64,000 nucleotides of DNA from Parvibaculum lavamentivorans DS-1 (GTDB lineage: Bacteria > Pseudomonadota > Alphaproteobacteria > Parvibaculales > Parvibaculaceae), in the NCBI RefSeq assembly GCF_000017565.1, contig NC_009719.1, positions 310,001 to 374,000 on the forward strand, read 5' to 3'. Under the pieces are notes generated by a model. It did no database searches and had not been told where the DNA came from. It saw only the letters and a list, made by a program, of their open reading frames with translations. Of this stretch, positions 51,502 through 60,487 are shown one piece after another; position 1 is the stretch's first letter, and every line of letters starts with the position of its first letter. Position numbers and translations under genes: made by a program.

Positions 51502-51729
51502 ATGGCTCAGTACCAAAAGCAGGTCGTATCCAAAAAGGAGCTGAAGACTGTCTGTGGCATCCCGTATTCCGGCCAGCATATTGCGCGGCTCGAAGCGGCC
51601 GGGGCGTTCCCCAAACGGATCAGACTCGGCCAGAATCGTGTTGTGTGGTTGCTGTCGGAAGTCGAGGCATGGCTGGACGCGCGGATCGCATTGCGAGACG
51701 CGCAAACTACCGCTGACACTTCCTTCTGA
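51502..51729 (+). CDS. AlpA-like excisionase/regulator
   Basis: A 75-residue winged-helix protein of the AlpA/phage regulatory family: YSGQHIARLEAAGAFPKRIRLGQNRVVW is the DNA-binding helix and wing (quoted in part: HIARLEAAGAFPKRI). AlpA proteins activate integrase or excision genes of islands. The ATG has GGGAG upstream. It is the first backbone gene right of cargo 2 and is followed by a strong terminator. Confidence 0.85.
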   Translation: MAQYQKQVVSKKELKTVCGIPYSGQHIARLEAAGAFPKRIRLGQNRVVWLLSEVEAWLDARIALRDAQTTADTSF

Positions 51730-51738
51730 AGGGTCCTT

Positions 51739-51772
51739 GGGGACCGGGTCGCTCCCGGTCCCCATCTTTTTT
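51739..51772 (+). terminator. Rho-independent terminator after alpA-like gene
   Basis: GGGGACCGGG (51739-51748) pairs with CCCGGTCCCC (51754-51763) and is followed by a run of T (51767-51772). Confidence 0.85.
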
Positions 51773-52063
51773 AGGGCACCAGCAGTCGTCTGCCCGGGCG
51801 ATAGGCTGGGGGATACAGAGGGCGATACCGTATCGCCCTTCCGCCCACGGAATTCTTCCAAATATCCAAACAGAATCAATCCGTTGCGCCTGCTGCTGTC
51901 ATTTATCCGCAGTCCGACTTATTACTCCGTATCCTGCCTAATAACCCACCCCTGCCACCCAATCTCCTTGACTCTGCGGCCTTCCTTCCGCTTCGATCTT
52001 TTCCGTATCCGTGACAGTGCGACGTCGAGTGATCTCTTCAGACAAACAGGGGGGGGAGCGCCC
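51773..52063. other. Gap upstream of the 127-codon gene
   Basis: No gene is supported here. There is a G-run (GGGGGGGAG) just before the next ATG, which may act as its ribosome-binding site. Otherwise I see nothing to assign. Confidence 0.4.
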
Positions 52064-52444
52064 ATGCGCGTGGCGATCGAGCATAGGGAAGCGGTATCGG
52101 GTCTCATCAAAAAAGTGCCGCAGGTCGAGGTGACGGCGGTGGTCCAGTTCTCGGAAGAGGAGCGGGCGATCATCAACAGCTGGAATCTCGGCGACGTGAT
52201 CGTCGTCGAGCGGCAGATGGATGCGCAGCGGGCGGCCAAGCATAAGGGCGATCAGTATGGCGCCCAGGCGCCTTACGAGCATCTGCGGATCGGGCAACTG
52301 ACCCAAGGCCCGGACCGGTATCTCTTCGACACCCCGCATGACGCCAAACTCTACCAGGAACAACTGGTGGAGGGCCTCAAGACTATCAAAGCCTATCTCG
52401 CGAGTTGCGCGAGCCTTGCCGAGCCGCAAGTCTTCGAGATCTGA
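52064..52444 (+). CDS. Conserved hypothetical backbone protein
   Basis: A 126-residue soluble protein (VTAVVQFSEEERAIINSW, IGQLTQGPDRYLF). It is only three bases upstream of the TraD-like gene and has the same composition, so the two are one operon. No family recognised. It may be an accessory of the coupling ATPase. Confidence 0.65.
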   Translation: MRVAIEHREAVSGLIKKVPQVEVTAVVQFSEEERAIINSWNLGDVIVVERQMDAQRAAKHKGDQYGAQAPYEHLRIGQLTQGPDRYLFDTPHDAKLYQEQLVEGLKTIKAYLASCASLAEPQVFEI

Positions 52445-52447
52445 GGG

Positions 52448-54676
52448 GTGAGCGGCCTCGATTTCACGAAGCCGGAGAATGTCGTTCTCGGCGCCATCGT
52501 TGCGGCGTTCTGGCTTTTCGCGCTGATCTTCCTCGCGCCCTTCGCGATCCTGATTGCGGTCGCAGGCCTTGGCTACTGGCTCGTGACCGCGATCTATAAC
52601 CGGCCGGCGGCCCGGATGGCGCGGGGCCGCGCGGACGCCGAGCGGCTTTACGAGGCGGCGCTCGCGCTCCAGAAGGCGAAAGGTTTCCCGGAGACGGAAG
52701 CCTTCCGCTCGCGGGTCTGGGGTCGGCTCTACGAGCTTCTCGACGAGCGCTATCCCTCGCTTGGTATCGCCGCGGAAATGGTGACGCTCATCGAGGTGCT
52801 GTATCGGGCGGAGGGCTTCACCGGCGAGATTCCGAAGCCGCCTGAGGAGGTGGGAGAGATCGAGCTTGCGCGTTACCGCGACCGGATCGGGTATTTGACC
52901 GCGAAGTTCGGCCGGCCGGAGGTGATCGAGCGGGCCTATGAGACGCTGCTGCTTGCGCTTTGGGATTTCTGTCGGCTCCTGCCACCGAACGCGCTCCAGA
53001 CCCATGACGAGCTTCTGGAAGCCGCCGAAGCCGGCCGCATGACCGGCCCCTTCGCGATCCGGCTGATGGAGGCACTACCCAAAACAGGCGAGGCGGTCGA
53101 AGCGCTCGCGTTCTCGTTCTACCGGCGGGACGCAATCGAGGCCGGGCTCTTTGCCGGGCTCCGGGAGCGGCTGTCGCGGAACCAGCATGGTGCTTCGGGC
53201 CTGCCTTATGAGCCCCGCTTCTACGATTCCCCGAAGCTCGTGAACCCCTCGGACCATGAAGGCAGCCCTCACGAGATCGTCCATGCCTATTTGAAGGAGA
53301 CGCCTTTCGAGGGGCTCTTCTCGGCGGGCATCCCCCTGGAGATCCCGGACAGCGCCCGGTTCGAGCATCACTGGATCGTGGCGGGGTCGGGCCATGGCAA
53401 GAGCCAGACGCTCCAATACCTCATCGCCCATGACCTCGACCGGGTCGCGCGAGGGGAGGGGAGCGTCGTCGTCATCGATTCCCAAGGCGACCTCATCCGC
53501 AACATTGCGGGTCTGAAGATATTCGCGCCCGGCGAGCCGCTTGCCGGCAAGTTCTGCCTGATCGATCCGACCGATATCGAATATCCGCTCGCGCTCAATC
53601 TCTTCGACGCCGGTATGGAGCGGATCGGCTCCTATCCACCGCTTGAGCGCGAGCGCCTCGTGAACGGGATTCTCGAACTCTATGATTTCGTGCTGGGGTC
53701 GCTCCTTTCGGCGGAGCTCACGCAGAAGCAGAGTGTTATCTTCCGCTATATCACGCGGCTGATGCTCCATATCCCGGATGCGACCATTCATACGTTCCGG
53801 GAGTTGATGGAGCCCAAAGGCTACGAGAAGTATCAGGGCCATATCGAAAAGCTCGACGGCACGGCCCGGGCCTTTTTCGAGACGGAATTCAACAGCAAGC
53901 AGTTCGAGGACACCAAGCGGCAGGTGGTGCGCCGCCTCTGGGGCATTCTCGAGAACCGGACCTTCGAGCGCATGTTCTCGCATCCAAGAAACAGGCTCGA
54001 TCTCTTCAGCGAGATGAATGAAGGCAAGGTGATCCTGATCAATACGGCGAAGGACCTCCTGAAGCAGAACGGCACCGAAATCTTCGGCCGCTTTTTCATC
54101 GCGCTCATCGCGCAAGCCGCGCAGGAGCGCGCGACGCTCGCCCGGGGCGACCGGCTGCCCACCTTCGTCTATGTCGACGAATGCGCCGACTATCTCGACC
54201 AGAATGTCTCGGTGATCCTCGAACAGGCGCGGAAGTTCAATGTGGGCATGGTGCTCGCGCATCAATATATCGGTCAGTTGTCCCCGAAACTGCAGGAGAG
54301 CTTCGCCGCGAATACCAGCATCAAGTTTGCGGGCGGCGTTTCGGAGAAGGATGCCCGCGCCTTGGCTCACATGCTCCGGACAACGCCAGAGTTCATCACC
54401 GCGCAGGGCAAGGGGCAGTTCGCCGTCTCGATCCGCAATATGACCCAGGGCGCGATCTCGCTCGGCTTTCCCTTCGGCCATCTCGAAGCCCTTCCACGCA
54501 TGACTGCGGCAGAGGCCGAAGCCGTCCGCGGCGAGATGCGGGCGCGCTACGCCGTTCACTGGGAGGAGGTCGAGCGGGAGAGGGAAGAGAAGGAAACATC
54601 GAAGAAGGATGCCGAACCGGTGACACCCGCAATCCGATCCGCTCCGATCGACACGGCGCCGTCGAGCGACTGGTAG
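52448..54676 (+). CDS. TraD/VirD4-like coupling ATPase (long form)
   Basis: The 742-residue protein has two N-terminal membrane helices (about residues 12-48), then a soluble region and a P-loop ATPase domain with Walker A GSGHGKSQ (residues 313-320, Lys318), a VIDSQGDLIRNI segment, and Walker B FVYVDECADYL with Asp577 and Glu578. This is the architecture of type IV coupling proteins that feed DNA to a secretion channel. No relaxase or channel genes are visible nearby. The start is GTG at 52448. Confidence 0.85.
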   Translation: MSGLDFTKPENVVLGAIVAAFWLFALIFLAPFAILIAVAGLGYWLVTAIYNRPAARMARGRADAERLYEAALALQKAKGFPETEAFRSRVWGRLYELLDERYPSLGIAAEMVTLIEVLYRAEGFTGEIPKPPEEVGEIELARYRDRIGYLTAKFGRPEVIERAYETLLLALWDFCRLLPPNALQTHDELLEAAEAGRMTGPFAIRLMEALPKTGEAVEALAFSFYRRDAIEAGLFAGLRERLSRNQHGASGLPYEPRFYDSPKLVNPSDHEGSPHEIVHAYLKETPFEGLFSAGIPLEIPDSARFEHHWIVAGSGHGKSQTLQYLIAHDLDRVARGEGSVVVIDSQGDLIRNIAGLKIFAPGEPLAGKFCLIDPTDIEYPLALNLFDAGMERIGSYPPLERERLVNGILELYDFVLGSLLSAELTQKQSVIFRYITRLMLHIPDATIHTFRELMEPKGYEKYQGHIEKLDGTARAFFETEFNSKQFEDTKRQVVRRLWGILENRTFERMFSHPRNRLDLFSEMNEGKVILINTAKDLLKQNGTEIFGRFFIALIAQAAQERATLARGDRLPTFVYVDECADYLDQNVSVILEQARKFNVGMVLAHQYIGQLSPKLQESFAANTSIKFAGGVSEKDARALAHMLRTTPEFITAQGKGQFAVSIRNMTQGAISLGFPFGHLEALPRMTAAEAEAVRGEMRARYAVHWEEVEREREEKETSKKDAEPVTPAIRSAPIDTAPSSDW

Positions 54677-54815
54677 GGAGGCAGTTTACGGCTATGCGTT
54701 TTCGGTAGCCCGAAAATTTTCACCCTCACCTCGGGAAACGTTCTCGAACATAGTGGTTCGCTCCTGAACATGGTGCACGTTTCCGGAGAAGACAAAGAGT
54801 GCTACCGCTTCGGCC

Positions 54816-55796
54816 ATGGACCGGTCGAAACGCAGATCTCGCATGAAGCGGCAGAAGAGAGGAAAGCGCCTTGCTTTGACTCCCCGCGATCTCAATATTT
54901 TCATTTTACTCGAACGCTATCGCTATCTCCGCTCCACGTTCATCCATGCCTTTGTCGGTGGACGATCGGTCACACGGTTCAAGGAACGGCTCGGCAATCT
55001 CTATCACGAGGGCGGATATCTGAATCGACCCGAGCGGCAGTGGGAGACAGCGCATTCCCGCTACCTGCCGGTTGTCTATGAGAATGCCGACCTCGCCGGA
55101 AATATCCTGGCCGAAGATGGTCTGCTGGAACCGGCCGTCCCGCACATGCCCTATGGAGCAAGCGGGGAGGGCCGGCAATTCTCACATTCCCTGATGATCT
55201 GCGAGACGCTCGCCTCTATCGAGTTGCAAACGATTGGACGCCCGGATGTGCGTTTCGTTGCCTGGCCGGAAATTCTCGCCAAGGCGCCGGAAGCGACGAG
55301 ACACTCGATCTTTCCGCTTCGCTTTCCGATTCCCTGTTCATCCCCGGATCAACACAACAAAGGAATTCCGTATAGAGGCTATATCGTTCCGGACGCCGTT
55401 TTCGGGTTGGAATATCTCATTGGAGCGTCGAAATATTATCGGTTTTTCGCTCTCGAAGCCGATCGAGGGACAATGCCCATTGTCCGGGCGAAGGCTGGGC
55501 AATCTACCTATCTCGCCAAGCTTTCACTCTATGAAGAACTTCTTGCTACCGGCGCGCTTCGGTCCCATTTGGGTATCCCGAATCTCCTCGTTCTGACGGT
55601 CACCGCGTCTGAGGGTCGGAAGAGACATATTATGTCGGCATTGTCGAAGCGCACCGGCGAACATGCGCCGTTTCTGTTCAGCGTCGCGACGAGGAAGCTG
55701 CCTTACGAAGATGGCTGTCCGCCGGAATCTCTCTCTCGCGAACCGTGGCAACGCATCGATCATGCTCCGTTGGATATTCTGGACGCCGGAGTGTGA
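54816..55796 (+). CDS. Replication-relaxation family protein
   Basis: The 326-residue protein begins with a basic tail and RLALTPRDLNIFILLERYRYL, the winged-helix start typical of the replication-relaxation (RepRelax) family of plasmids and integrative elements. The later IVPDAVFGLEY and KYYRFFALEADRGTMPI segments match the restriction-endonuclease-like core of that family. It acts in plasmid replication or mobilisation by family description. ATGs at 54816 and 54843 are both possible. It is the last island gene. Confidence 0.8.
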   Translation: MDRSKRRSRMKRQKRGKRLALTPRDLNIFILLERYRYLRSTFIHAFVGGRSVTRFKERLGNLYHEGGYLNRPERQWETAHSRYLPVVYENADLAGNILAEDGLLEPAVPHMPYGASGEGRQFSHSLMICETLASIELQTIGRPDVRFVAWPEILAKAPEATRHSIFPLRFPIPCSSPDQHNKGIPYRGYIVPDAVFGLEYLIGASKYYRFFALEADRGTMPIVRAKAGQSTYLAKLSLYEELLATGALRSHLGIPNLLVLTVTASEGRKRHIMSALSKRTGEHAPFLFSVATRKLPYEDGCPPESLSREPWQRIDHAPLDILDAGV

Positions 55797-55984
55797 TACG
55801 GCTCCCGTATTGAGCTCTGGTCGATCAACCGGCGCACTCAAGTCTCGACCCGCCGACGTTACCGATGTCCATCGCCAGGACCGCGAAGGCAGACCACGAC
55901 GTTGCTCGCAACAAAAACCCGATCAAATGAGCGCGAATAGAGACAACGCAACGAATATGATGCCCGCAAAGCCTTCGAGAACCT

Positions 55985-56428
55985 TCAGACGAAACTCGTC
56001 GACACCTCTCCGAGCCCCTGATCGAATCGGCATACGAACTCGTCGTCGGCCTCGATGGGAAGCACGCGCACGAAGGAGCCGGTGAGGATCGTGTCGCCCG
56101 GTTCGAACGAGGTGCCGAACTCGCCGAGCTTGTTCGCAAGCCAGGCGACCGCGGTGACCGGATTGCCGAGCACGGCGGAAGTCTCGTCCTCCAGTTCCTT
56201 CGTACCGTTGCGGCTGATCTCGCCCTTGACGCGCCGGATGTCGATCTGGTCGAGACGGCGCGGGTTGGCACCGAGCACGACCGCGCCGCAAAAAGCGAGG
56301 TCTGCGATGTTGTCGATGACGCTAAGACCGGGCGCGCGCTCGACGCGGAAGTCGACAATCTCGATTGCCGGCAGGACGACGTCGGTCGCGCGGATGACGG
56401 TTTCGGCCCGGCGCATTGAACTTTTCAT
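55985..56428 (-). pseudogene. 2-keto-4-pentenoate hydratase, 3' remnant
   Basis: The frame encodes about 147 residues matching only the C-terminal half of the hydratase/4-oxalocrotonate decarboxylase family: VLPAIEIVDFRVE, NIADLAFCGAVVLGA, AVLGNPVTAVAWLANKLGEFG and DTILTGSFVRVLPIEA. The N-terminal half, including the first metal ligand, is missing and nothing upstream resembles it. It is therefore a truncated gene, consistent with damage at the right edge of the island. Confidence 0.75.
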
Positions 56429-56687
56429 GTGTCAGTAAGCGCATCGGGCGGTACAACAGCGTAAACTAGGCCTCTTGAAGGTTCGCCAAAGCCCGGTAAA
56501 CTATTGACTACGCTGACAAATAAAATCTCTATCGCGCCCATGATCGATTTGAGCGAGTGGCTTTTTATCTCAATGACTTAGACTGCGTCGTGTGTTCAGC
56601 GTGTGCAGTGACAGACGTGATCTTGGTTAGTATGACCTGTCTCTTGTCCGTGGTGCTGCGGCAAACTACCCGTGTGCGATTTGCTAC

Positions 56688-56718
56688 TTGACCTTCCCAT
56701 GGTGGAAGGTCGCATTAT
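56688..56718 (+). promoter_or_regulatory. CueR/MerR-type copper promoter
   Basis: A -35 element TTGACC (56688-56693) and a -10 element CATTAT (56713-56718) are separated by 19 bases, the overlong spacing of MerR-family promoters. The spacer region carries ACCTTCC and GGAAGGT (56691-56697 and 56704-56710) as an inverted repeat, which is the CueR operator pattern. No cueR gene is in the window, so the regulator would act in trans. It drives the copper genes to the right. Confidence 0.75.
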
Positions 56719-56724
56719 AAAAAG

Positions 56725-57147
56725 ATGAAACGGTTCCGGGCCCCTGTATCGGCTTTGTATGTCTTGAGCGTGATCTTCGTCGCGCTCGGCCATTGCTGGC
56801 CCGCATCCCCGGCGAACGCCGCCCCGGCGCCGGCGGCCTCCGTCTCTCACGAGCACGATGAAGCTGTTGCACACGGGAGCCACGGGCAGCCGGACGGCAT
56901 CTCCGCCGAAGGATGCCTTGGCGACGAAACCGCCTGCGCCATCGCCATCTCGTCGCCGGCGCTGCTGCCCGCCCCCACGAGCCTGCCTGATCCTCTGTCG
57001 AAGATCGTCGTATTGACGTCGGCGGCGACGCCAGCGTTCGCCGCGCCGGCGGGCGCCTTCACCCCGCGCGGGCCGCCGGACCGACGAACGCATTCCCTCC
57101 ACAGCTATGCCGAAGCCTTCGCCCGCACCGGGCGCCTGCTGATCTAG
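56725..57147 (+). CDS. Small secreted protein heading the copper operon
   Basis: A 140-residue protein with a signal peptide (residues 1-32, cleavage near ANA) and a His-rich region (VSHEHDEAVAHGSHG) suited to metal binding, two cysteines, and a conserved-looking tail ending FARTGRLLI. Similar short proteins precede copA in other copper clusters; no function is established. The ATG is about seven bases after the -10 box, so the mRNA may be leaderless. Confidence 0.7.
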   Translation: MKRFRAPVSALYVLSVIFVALGHCWPASPANAAPAPAASVSHEHDEAVAHGSHGQPDGISAEGCLGDETACAIAISSPALLPAPTSLPDPLSKIVVLTSAATPAFAAPAGAFTPRGPPDRRTHSLHSYAEAFARTGRLLI

Positions 57148-57211
57148 AGTCGCTATTCTCTGGAACGGGACGCCTTTGCGTCCTTTTTGCCATTGAATGG
57201 AGTGCTTCACG

Positions 57212-59011
57212 ATGTTTCCGAAAATTTTCTCCGGCCCTGCGCCTCTCATGCGTGGACGGACAATTGCAATCCTCGGCGCCGCGCTGCTCTGGGCGCTGCC
57301 CGACGCCGCGCCGGCTGTCGCCGGTGAATATCGCCTGACCGTCGAGACGGCGGAGCTCGAGGTCGGCGGCCGGATGGTCGAGAAGATGGTGATCAATGGC
57401 GGCGTTCCGGGGCCGACATTGCGGCTTCGCGAGGGCGAGGACGCGACCATCACGGTCGCCAACAAAACCGATGAAGCGACATCGGTACACTGGCACGGCA
57501 TTCTTCTGCCCGGCATCATGGACGGGTCCCCGGGTTTCAACGGCTTCATGGGGATCGCGCCGGGCGCTTCCTATACCTACACCTTCCCGATCCGCCAGAG
57601 CGGCACCTACTGGTATCACAGCCATTCCGGCACGCAGGATCAGACGGTGCTCGGCGCGATCGTCATCGAACCGGCAAAGCCGTCGCCCTTCAGCGCGGAC
57701 CGCGACTATGTCGTGCTTCTCGGCGATGCCACGCCCGAGGATTCCGATCGGGTCCTGCGCAATCTCAAGGCCGATCCGGGCTACTACAATTACAACAAGC
57801 GCACGCTGCTCGACTTCTTCGCGGATGTCGGCGAGGAGGGCGTCGGCGCCGCCGTCCAGGATCGCCTCGACTGGGGCGCCATGCGGATGGATCCGACCGA
57901 TCTCGCGGATGTGACCGGTTACTCTTTCCTCGTCAACGGCAAGACGCCCGAACGGAACGAGACTTTTCTCTTTCGCAAAGGCGAGCGTATCCGCCTGCGC
58001 CTGATCAACGGCGCGGCGATGACGCTTTTCGATGTGCGGATTCCGGGCTTGAAAATGACCGTCGTCGCCGCGGACGGCAATGATGTGAACCCTGTGCCCG
58101 TCGACGAACTCCGGATGGGTGTCGCCGAGCGCTACGACGTCATCGTCGAGCCGAAGGAAGACATGCCTTACACGCTCTTTGCCGAGTCGATCGACCGCGC
58201 GGGCTATGCGCGCGCGACGCTGGCGACGTCGGAAGGCAAGGTGGGGCCGATCCCCGAGCGGCGTCCGCGCGCGCTGCTCAGCATGGCCGATATGGGTATG
58301 GCACATGAGGGGCACGACATGGGAGCGATGGATTCCAGCGCCGCCGACTCCGGAACCACGGACGCAGGCGCGGTGGATCACAGCACCATGGATCACAGCA
58401 CCATGGGACATGCCACCGCAGGCAACGCCGCGGAAGCGGACGCGCCCGAAACCCGACCGGTCGGCTGGGCTTCGGGCTTTCCGCCGGACGCGAAAGTGCT
58501 GGCCTATAGCGACCTGCGCGCGCTTCGCCCCAACGCCGACAACAGCGAGCCGACCCGCACCATCGAAATGCGCCTCACCGGCAACATGGAACGTTATGTC
58601 TGGACGCTCGACGATGCGCGCTTCGTCGAGGCCTGGCCGGTCCGCGTGCGCTATGGCGAGCGCGTTCGTCTCACCTTCGTCAACGAAACGATGATGGCGC
58701 ATCCGATGCACCTGCACGGCATGTTCTTCGAGCTCGAAACTGGCAGCAAGGATCGCCGGCCCCTGAAGGATACCGTCATCGTGCCGCCGGGGCAGTCCGT
58801 CTCCGTCGTTCTGGCGGCGCGCGAGGTCGGCGGCTGGCCGCTTCACTGCCATCTGCTCTACCACATGGTCTCGGGCATGATGACGACCTTCATCGTCGAA
58901 CCGCCCGGGACGGCCGATAGCGCGATCACGCCGGATGGCGCGGTGGTGCCGATTGGCGTCACGAAAGACGGGCCGGCGCACGGGGCGCATGCCGGACATG
59001 GAGGCACGTGA
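57212..59011 (+). CDS. copA: CopA-type multicopper oxidase
   Basis: A periplasmic oxidase of 599 residues. Copper ligands are visible in all four expected motifs: HWHG, YHSHSG, HPMHLHG and HCHLLYHMVSGMM. A Met/His-rich insert (MGMAHEGHDMGAMD, DHSTMDHSTMGH) fits copper binding. It oxidises Cu(I) and lowers copper toxicity. The N-terminal signal contains RGR, not a twin-arginine pair, so export by Tat is uncertain. The start at 57212 has GGAG nine bases upstream; an in-frame ATG at 57197 lacks such a site. Confidence 0.93.
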   Translation: MFPKIFSGPAPLMRGRTIAILGAALLWALPDAAPAVAGEYRLTVETAELEVGGRMVEKMVINGGVPGPTLRLREGEDATITVANKTDEATSVHWHGILLPGIMDGSPGFNGFMGIAPGASYTYTFPIRQSGTYWYHSHSGTQDQTVLGAIVIEPAKPSPFSADRDYVVLLGDATPEDSDRVLRNLKADPGYYNYNKRTLLDFFADVGEEGVGAAVQDRLDWGAMRMDPTDLADVTGYSFLVNGKTPERNETFLFRKGERIRLRLINGAAMTLFDVRIPGLKMTVVAADGNDVNPVPVDELRMGVAERYDVIVEPKEDMPYTLFAESIDRAGYARATLATSEGKVGPIPERRPRALLSMADMGMAHEGHDMGAMDSSAADSGTTDAGAVDHSTMDHSTMGHATAGNAAEADAPETRPVGWASGFPPDAKVLAYSDLRALRPNADNSEPTRTIEMRLTGNMERYVWTLDDARFVEAWPVRVRYGERVRLTFVNETMMAHPMHLHGMFFELETGSKDRRPLKDTVIVPPGQSVSVVLAAREVGGWPLHCHLLYHMVSGMMTTFIVEPPGTADSAITPDGAVVPIGVTKDGPAHGAHAGHGGT

Positions 59012-59721
59012 TGAAAAACACTCTTGCGCTCGCTCTCGTCCTCGCTGTCGGCGCCGCCTCGGCGTCGCACGCGCGGGAAGCCATGCCAGACGACCACGGC
59101 CCCGATCTCTTCAACATGATCAAGCTGGAAGCCGATTATGCCGATGCGCATGACGGCTTGTGGAACTGGAACCTCGATGGCTGGGTCGGCGGCGATGTCG
59201 ATCGCCTCTGGATAAGGTCGGAGGGCGAGATTGCCGACGGCGATGTCGAGAAGGCGGAAGCCCAGATCTTCTACGGCCGGAATGTCCACCCCTTCTGGGA
59301 CCTGCTGCTCGGCATCCGGCAGGATTTCGAGCCGGACAGTGAAACATATCTCGCCGCCGGCGCCGTCGGCCTCGCGCCTTACTTCTTCGAAACGGAAGCG
59401 ACCGCTTTTCTCTCGACGGAAGGCGATCTCTCGGCGCGCTTCGAACAGGGTTTCGATCTTCCGATCACGCAAAAGCTGATCGCCGAACCGCATGTCGAGC
59501 TGAATGTCTTCGCGCAGGATGTCCCCGAGCGGGGGATCGGCGCCGGCTTCAGCAGCATCGAGGCGGGCCTTCAGCTCCGCTACGAAGTGGTGCGGAAATT
59601 CGCGCCTTACGTCGATCTCGTCTGGGAGCGCGAACTTGGCGAGACGGCATCGCGCGCGCGCGCAAGCGGCGAGGATGTCGAGGACACGACCCTGCGCGTC
59701 GGCGTGAGAGCCTGGTTCTGA
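59011..59721 (+). CDS. copB: CopB-family outer-membrane copper resistance protein
   Basis: A 236-residue protein with a signal peptide (cleavage after SHA) and a beta-rich domain (GRNVHPFWDLLLGIRQDF, AEPHVELNVFAQDV, GLQLRYEVVRKFAPYV) typical of CopB barrels. The Met/His-rich N-terminal part seen in some CopB proteins is missing. The ATG shares its A with the copA stop (TGATG). CopB partners CopA in copper resistance at the outer membrane. Confidence 0.92.
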   Translation: MKNTLALALVLAVGAASASHAREAMPDDHGPDLFNMIKLEADYADAHDGLWNWNLDGWVGGDVDRLWIRSEGEIADGDVEKAEAQIFYGRNVHPFWDLLLGIRQDFEPDSETYLAAGAVGLAPYFFETEATAFLSTEGDLSARFEQGFDLPITQKLIAEPHVELNVFAQDVPERGIGAGFSSIEAGLQLRYEVVRKFAPYVDLVWERELGETASRARASGEDVEDTTLRVGVRAWF

Positions 59722-59756
59722 CGGCGCATCATTCAAACATCAAGGAGCTTTGAAAA

Positions 59757-60326
59757 ATGAAACACGCAATCCGGAAGTCACTGTTGATGGCGGCGGCCTT
59801 CGGCCTGTTGACGGGCCCGGTCATCGCCGCCGGGACCGGTCACGACCACGGATCGATGCCGGGCATGACGGGCGACATGACGGACATGATGGGCGAGATG
59901 GACCGGCAGATGGCCGACACCTCGGCCTTCGGTCACAAGGACAGCGCGGCGAAAGCCACAAGGACCGTCGAGATCGAAGCATCCGACATCAAATTCGACA
60001 CGGCCGGATTGACCTTCGAGGCTGGCGAAACGGTACGTTTTGTGGTCGTCAACAATGGTGAACAGCCGCATGAATTCACCATCGGCGACGCGGACTATCA
60101 GGAAACGGCGCGCAGGATGATGACGCACATGACCGAAATGGGAATGGATCCGGTCGCGCCGGAGCATGCGGCGATGCACGCCCCGGCCGGCAACACCGTC
60201 ACGCTCGATATCGGCGAGACGAAGGAGATCGTCTGGACGTTCACCAAAGCGGGGACGTTCGAGTTTTCATGCAACATACCCGGCCATTCGGAAGTGGGCA
60301 TGAAGGGAACGATCGCAGTGAACTGA
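59757..60326 (+). CDS. Periplasmic cupredoxin copper-binding protein
   Basis: The 189-residue protein has a signal peptide (residues 1-24), a Met/His-rich segment (HDHGSMPGMTGDMTDMMGEM), then a plastocyanin-like domain. The type 1 copper ligands are His in GEQPHEFTIGD and Cys, His and Met in FEFSCNIPGHSEVGM. Such proteins carry copper for resistance or electron transfer. An AAGGAG site precedes the ATG. It belongs with copA and copB. Confidence 0.9.
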   Translation: MKHAIRKSLLMAAAFGLLTGPVIAAGTGHDHGSMPGMTGDMTDMMGEMDRQMADTSAFGHKDSAAKATRTVEIEASDIKFDTAGLTFEAGETVRFVVVNNGEQPHEFTIGDADYQETARRMMTHMTEMGMDPVAPEHAAMHAPAGNTVTLDIGETKEIVWTFTKAGTFEFSCNIPGHSEVGMKGTIAVN

Positions 60327-60358
60327 CGGGAGAGGTAGCAAAGATGAAGATGGCCGGT

Positions 60359-60372
60359 TTGATCTGAATCAA
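60359..60372. promoter_or_regulatory. FNR/FixK-type operator
   Basis: TTGAT-CTGA-ATCAA is a perfect match to the TTGAT-N4-ATCAA consensus of FNR/Anr/FixK regulators. It lies 116 bases upstream of the DUF5676 gene, in the 161-base gap after the cupredoxin gene. It suggests that the ATPase pair downstream is controlled by oxygen as well as by copper. Confidence 0.65.
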
Positions 60373-60487
60373 AGCTCTCCATCTCCGCCTGGCGCAAGTG
60401 AGGCGGGGTTGGAGAGGTTCGAAAATCGAAAGATGCCCACGCGGAACCGGTGCCATATCGATGGTGTCGAGACAAAGGAGAATGGCT

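Larger units (their letters stand above)
27267..55984. mobile_element. Mosaic genomic island next to tRNA-Arg
   Basis: Everything from the tRNA to the truncated hydratase gene is accessory. The GC-rich backbone has Fic and partner, two VirD4/TraD-like ATPases, ParB-like, AAA ATPase, XRE, RuvC-like, DUF3768, AlpA and replication-relaxation genes, as in an integrated plasmid or degenerate integrative element. Two AT-richer cargo blocks (about 31640-38180 and 42557-51490) are set into it, each with its own recombinase gene. I could not find a second copy of the tRNA 3' end at the right, so the exact right boundary is inferred from the last island gene (ends 55796) and the start of the hydratase remnant. 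Confidence 0.7.

Noticed and set aside
55797-56720. A second copy of the tRNA-Arg 3' end (attR)
   Set aside because: Scanning by eye for the T-arm and acceptor sequence gave no match, so I do not claim an attachment site at the right edge.
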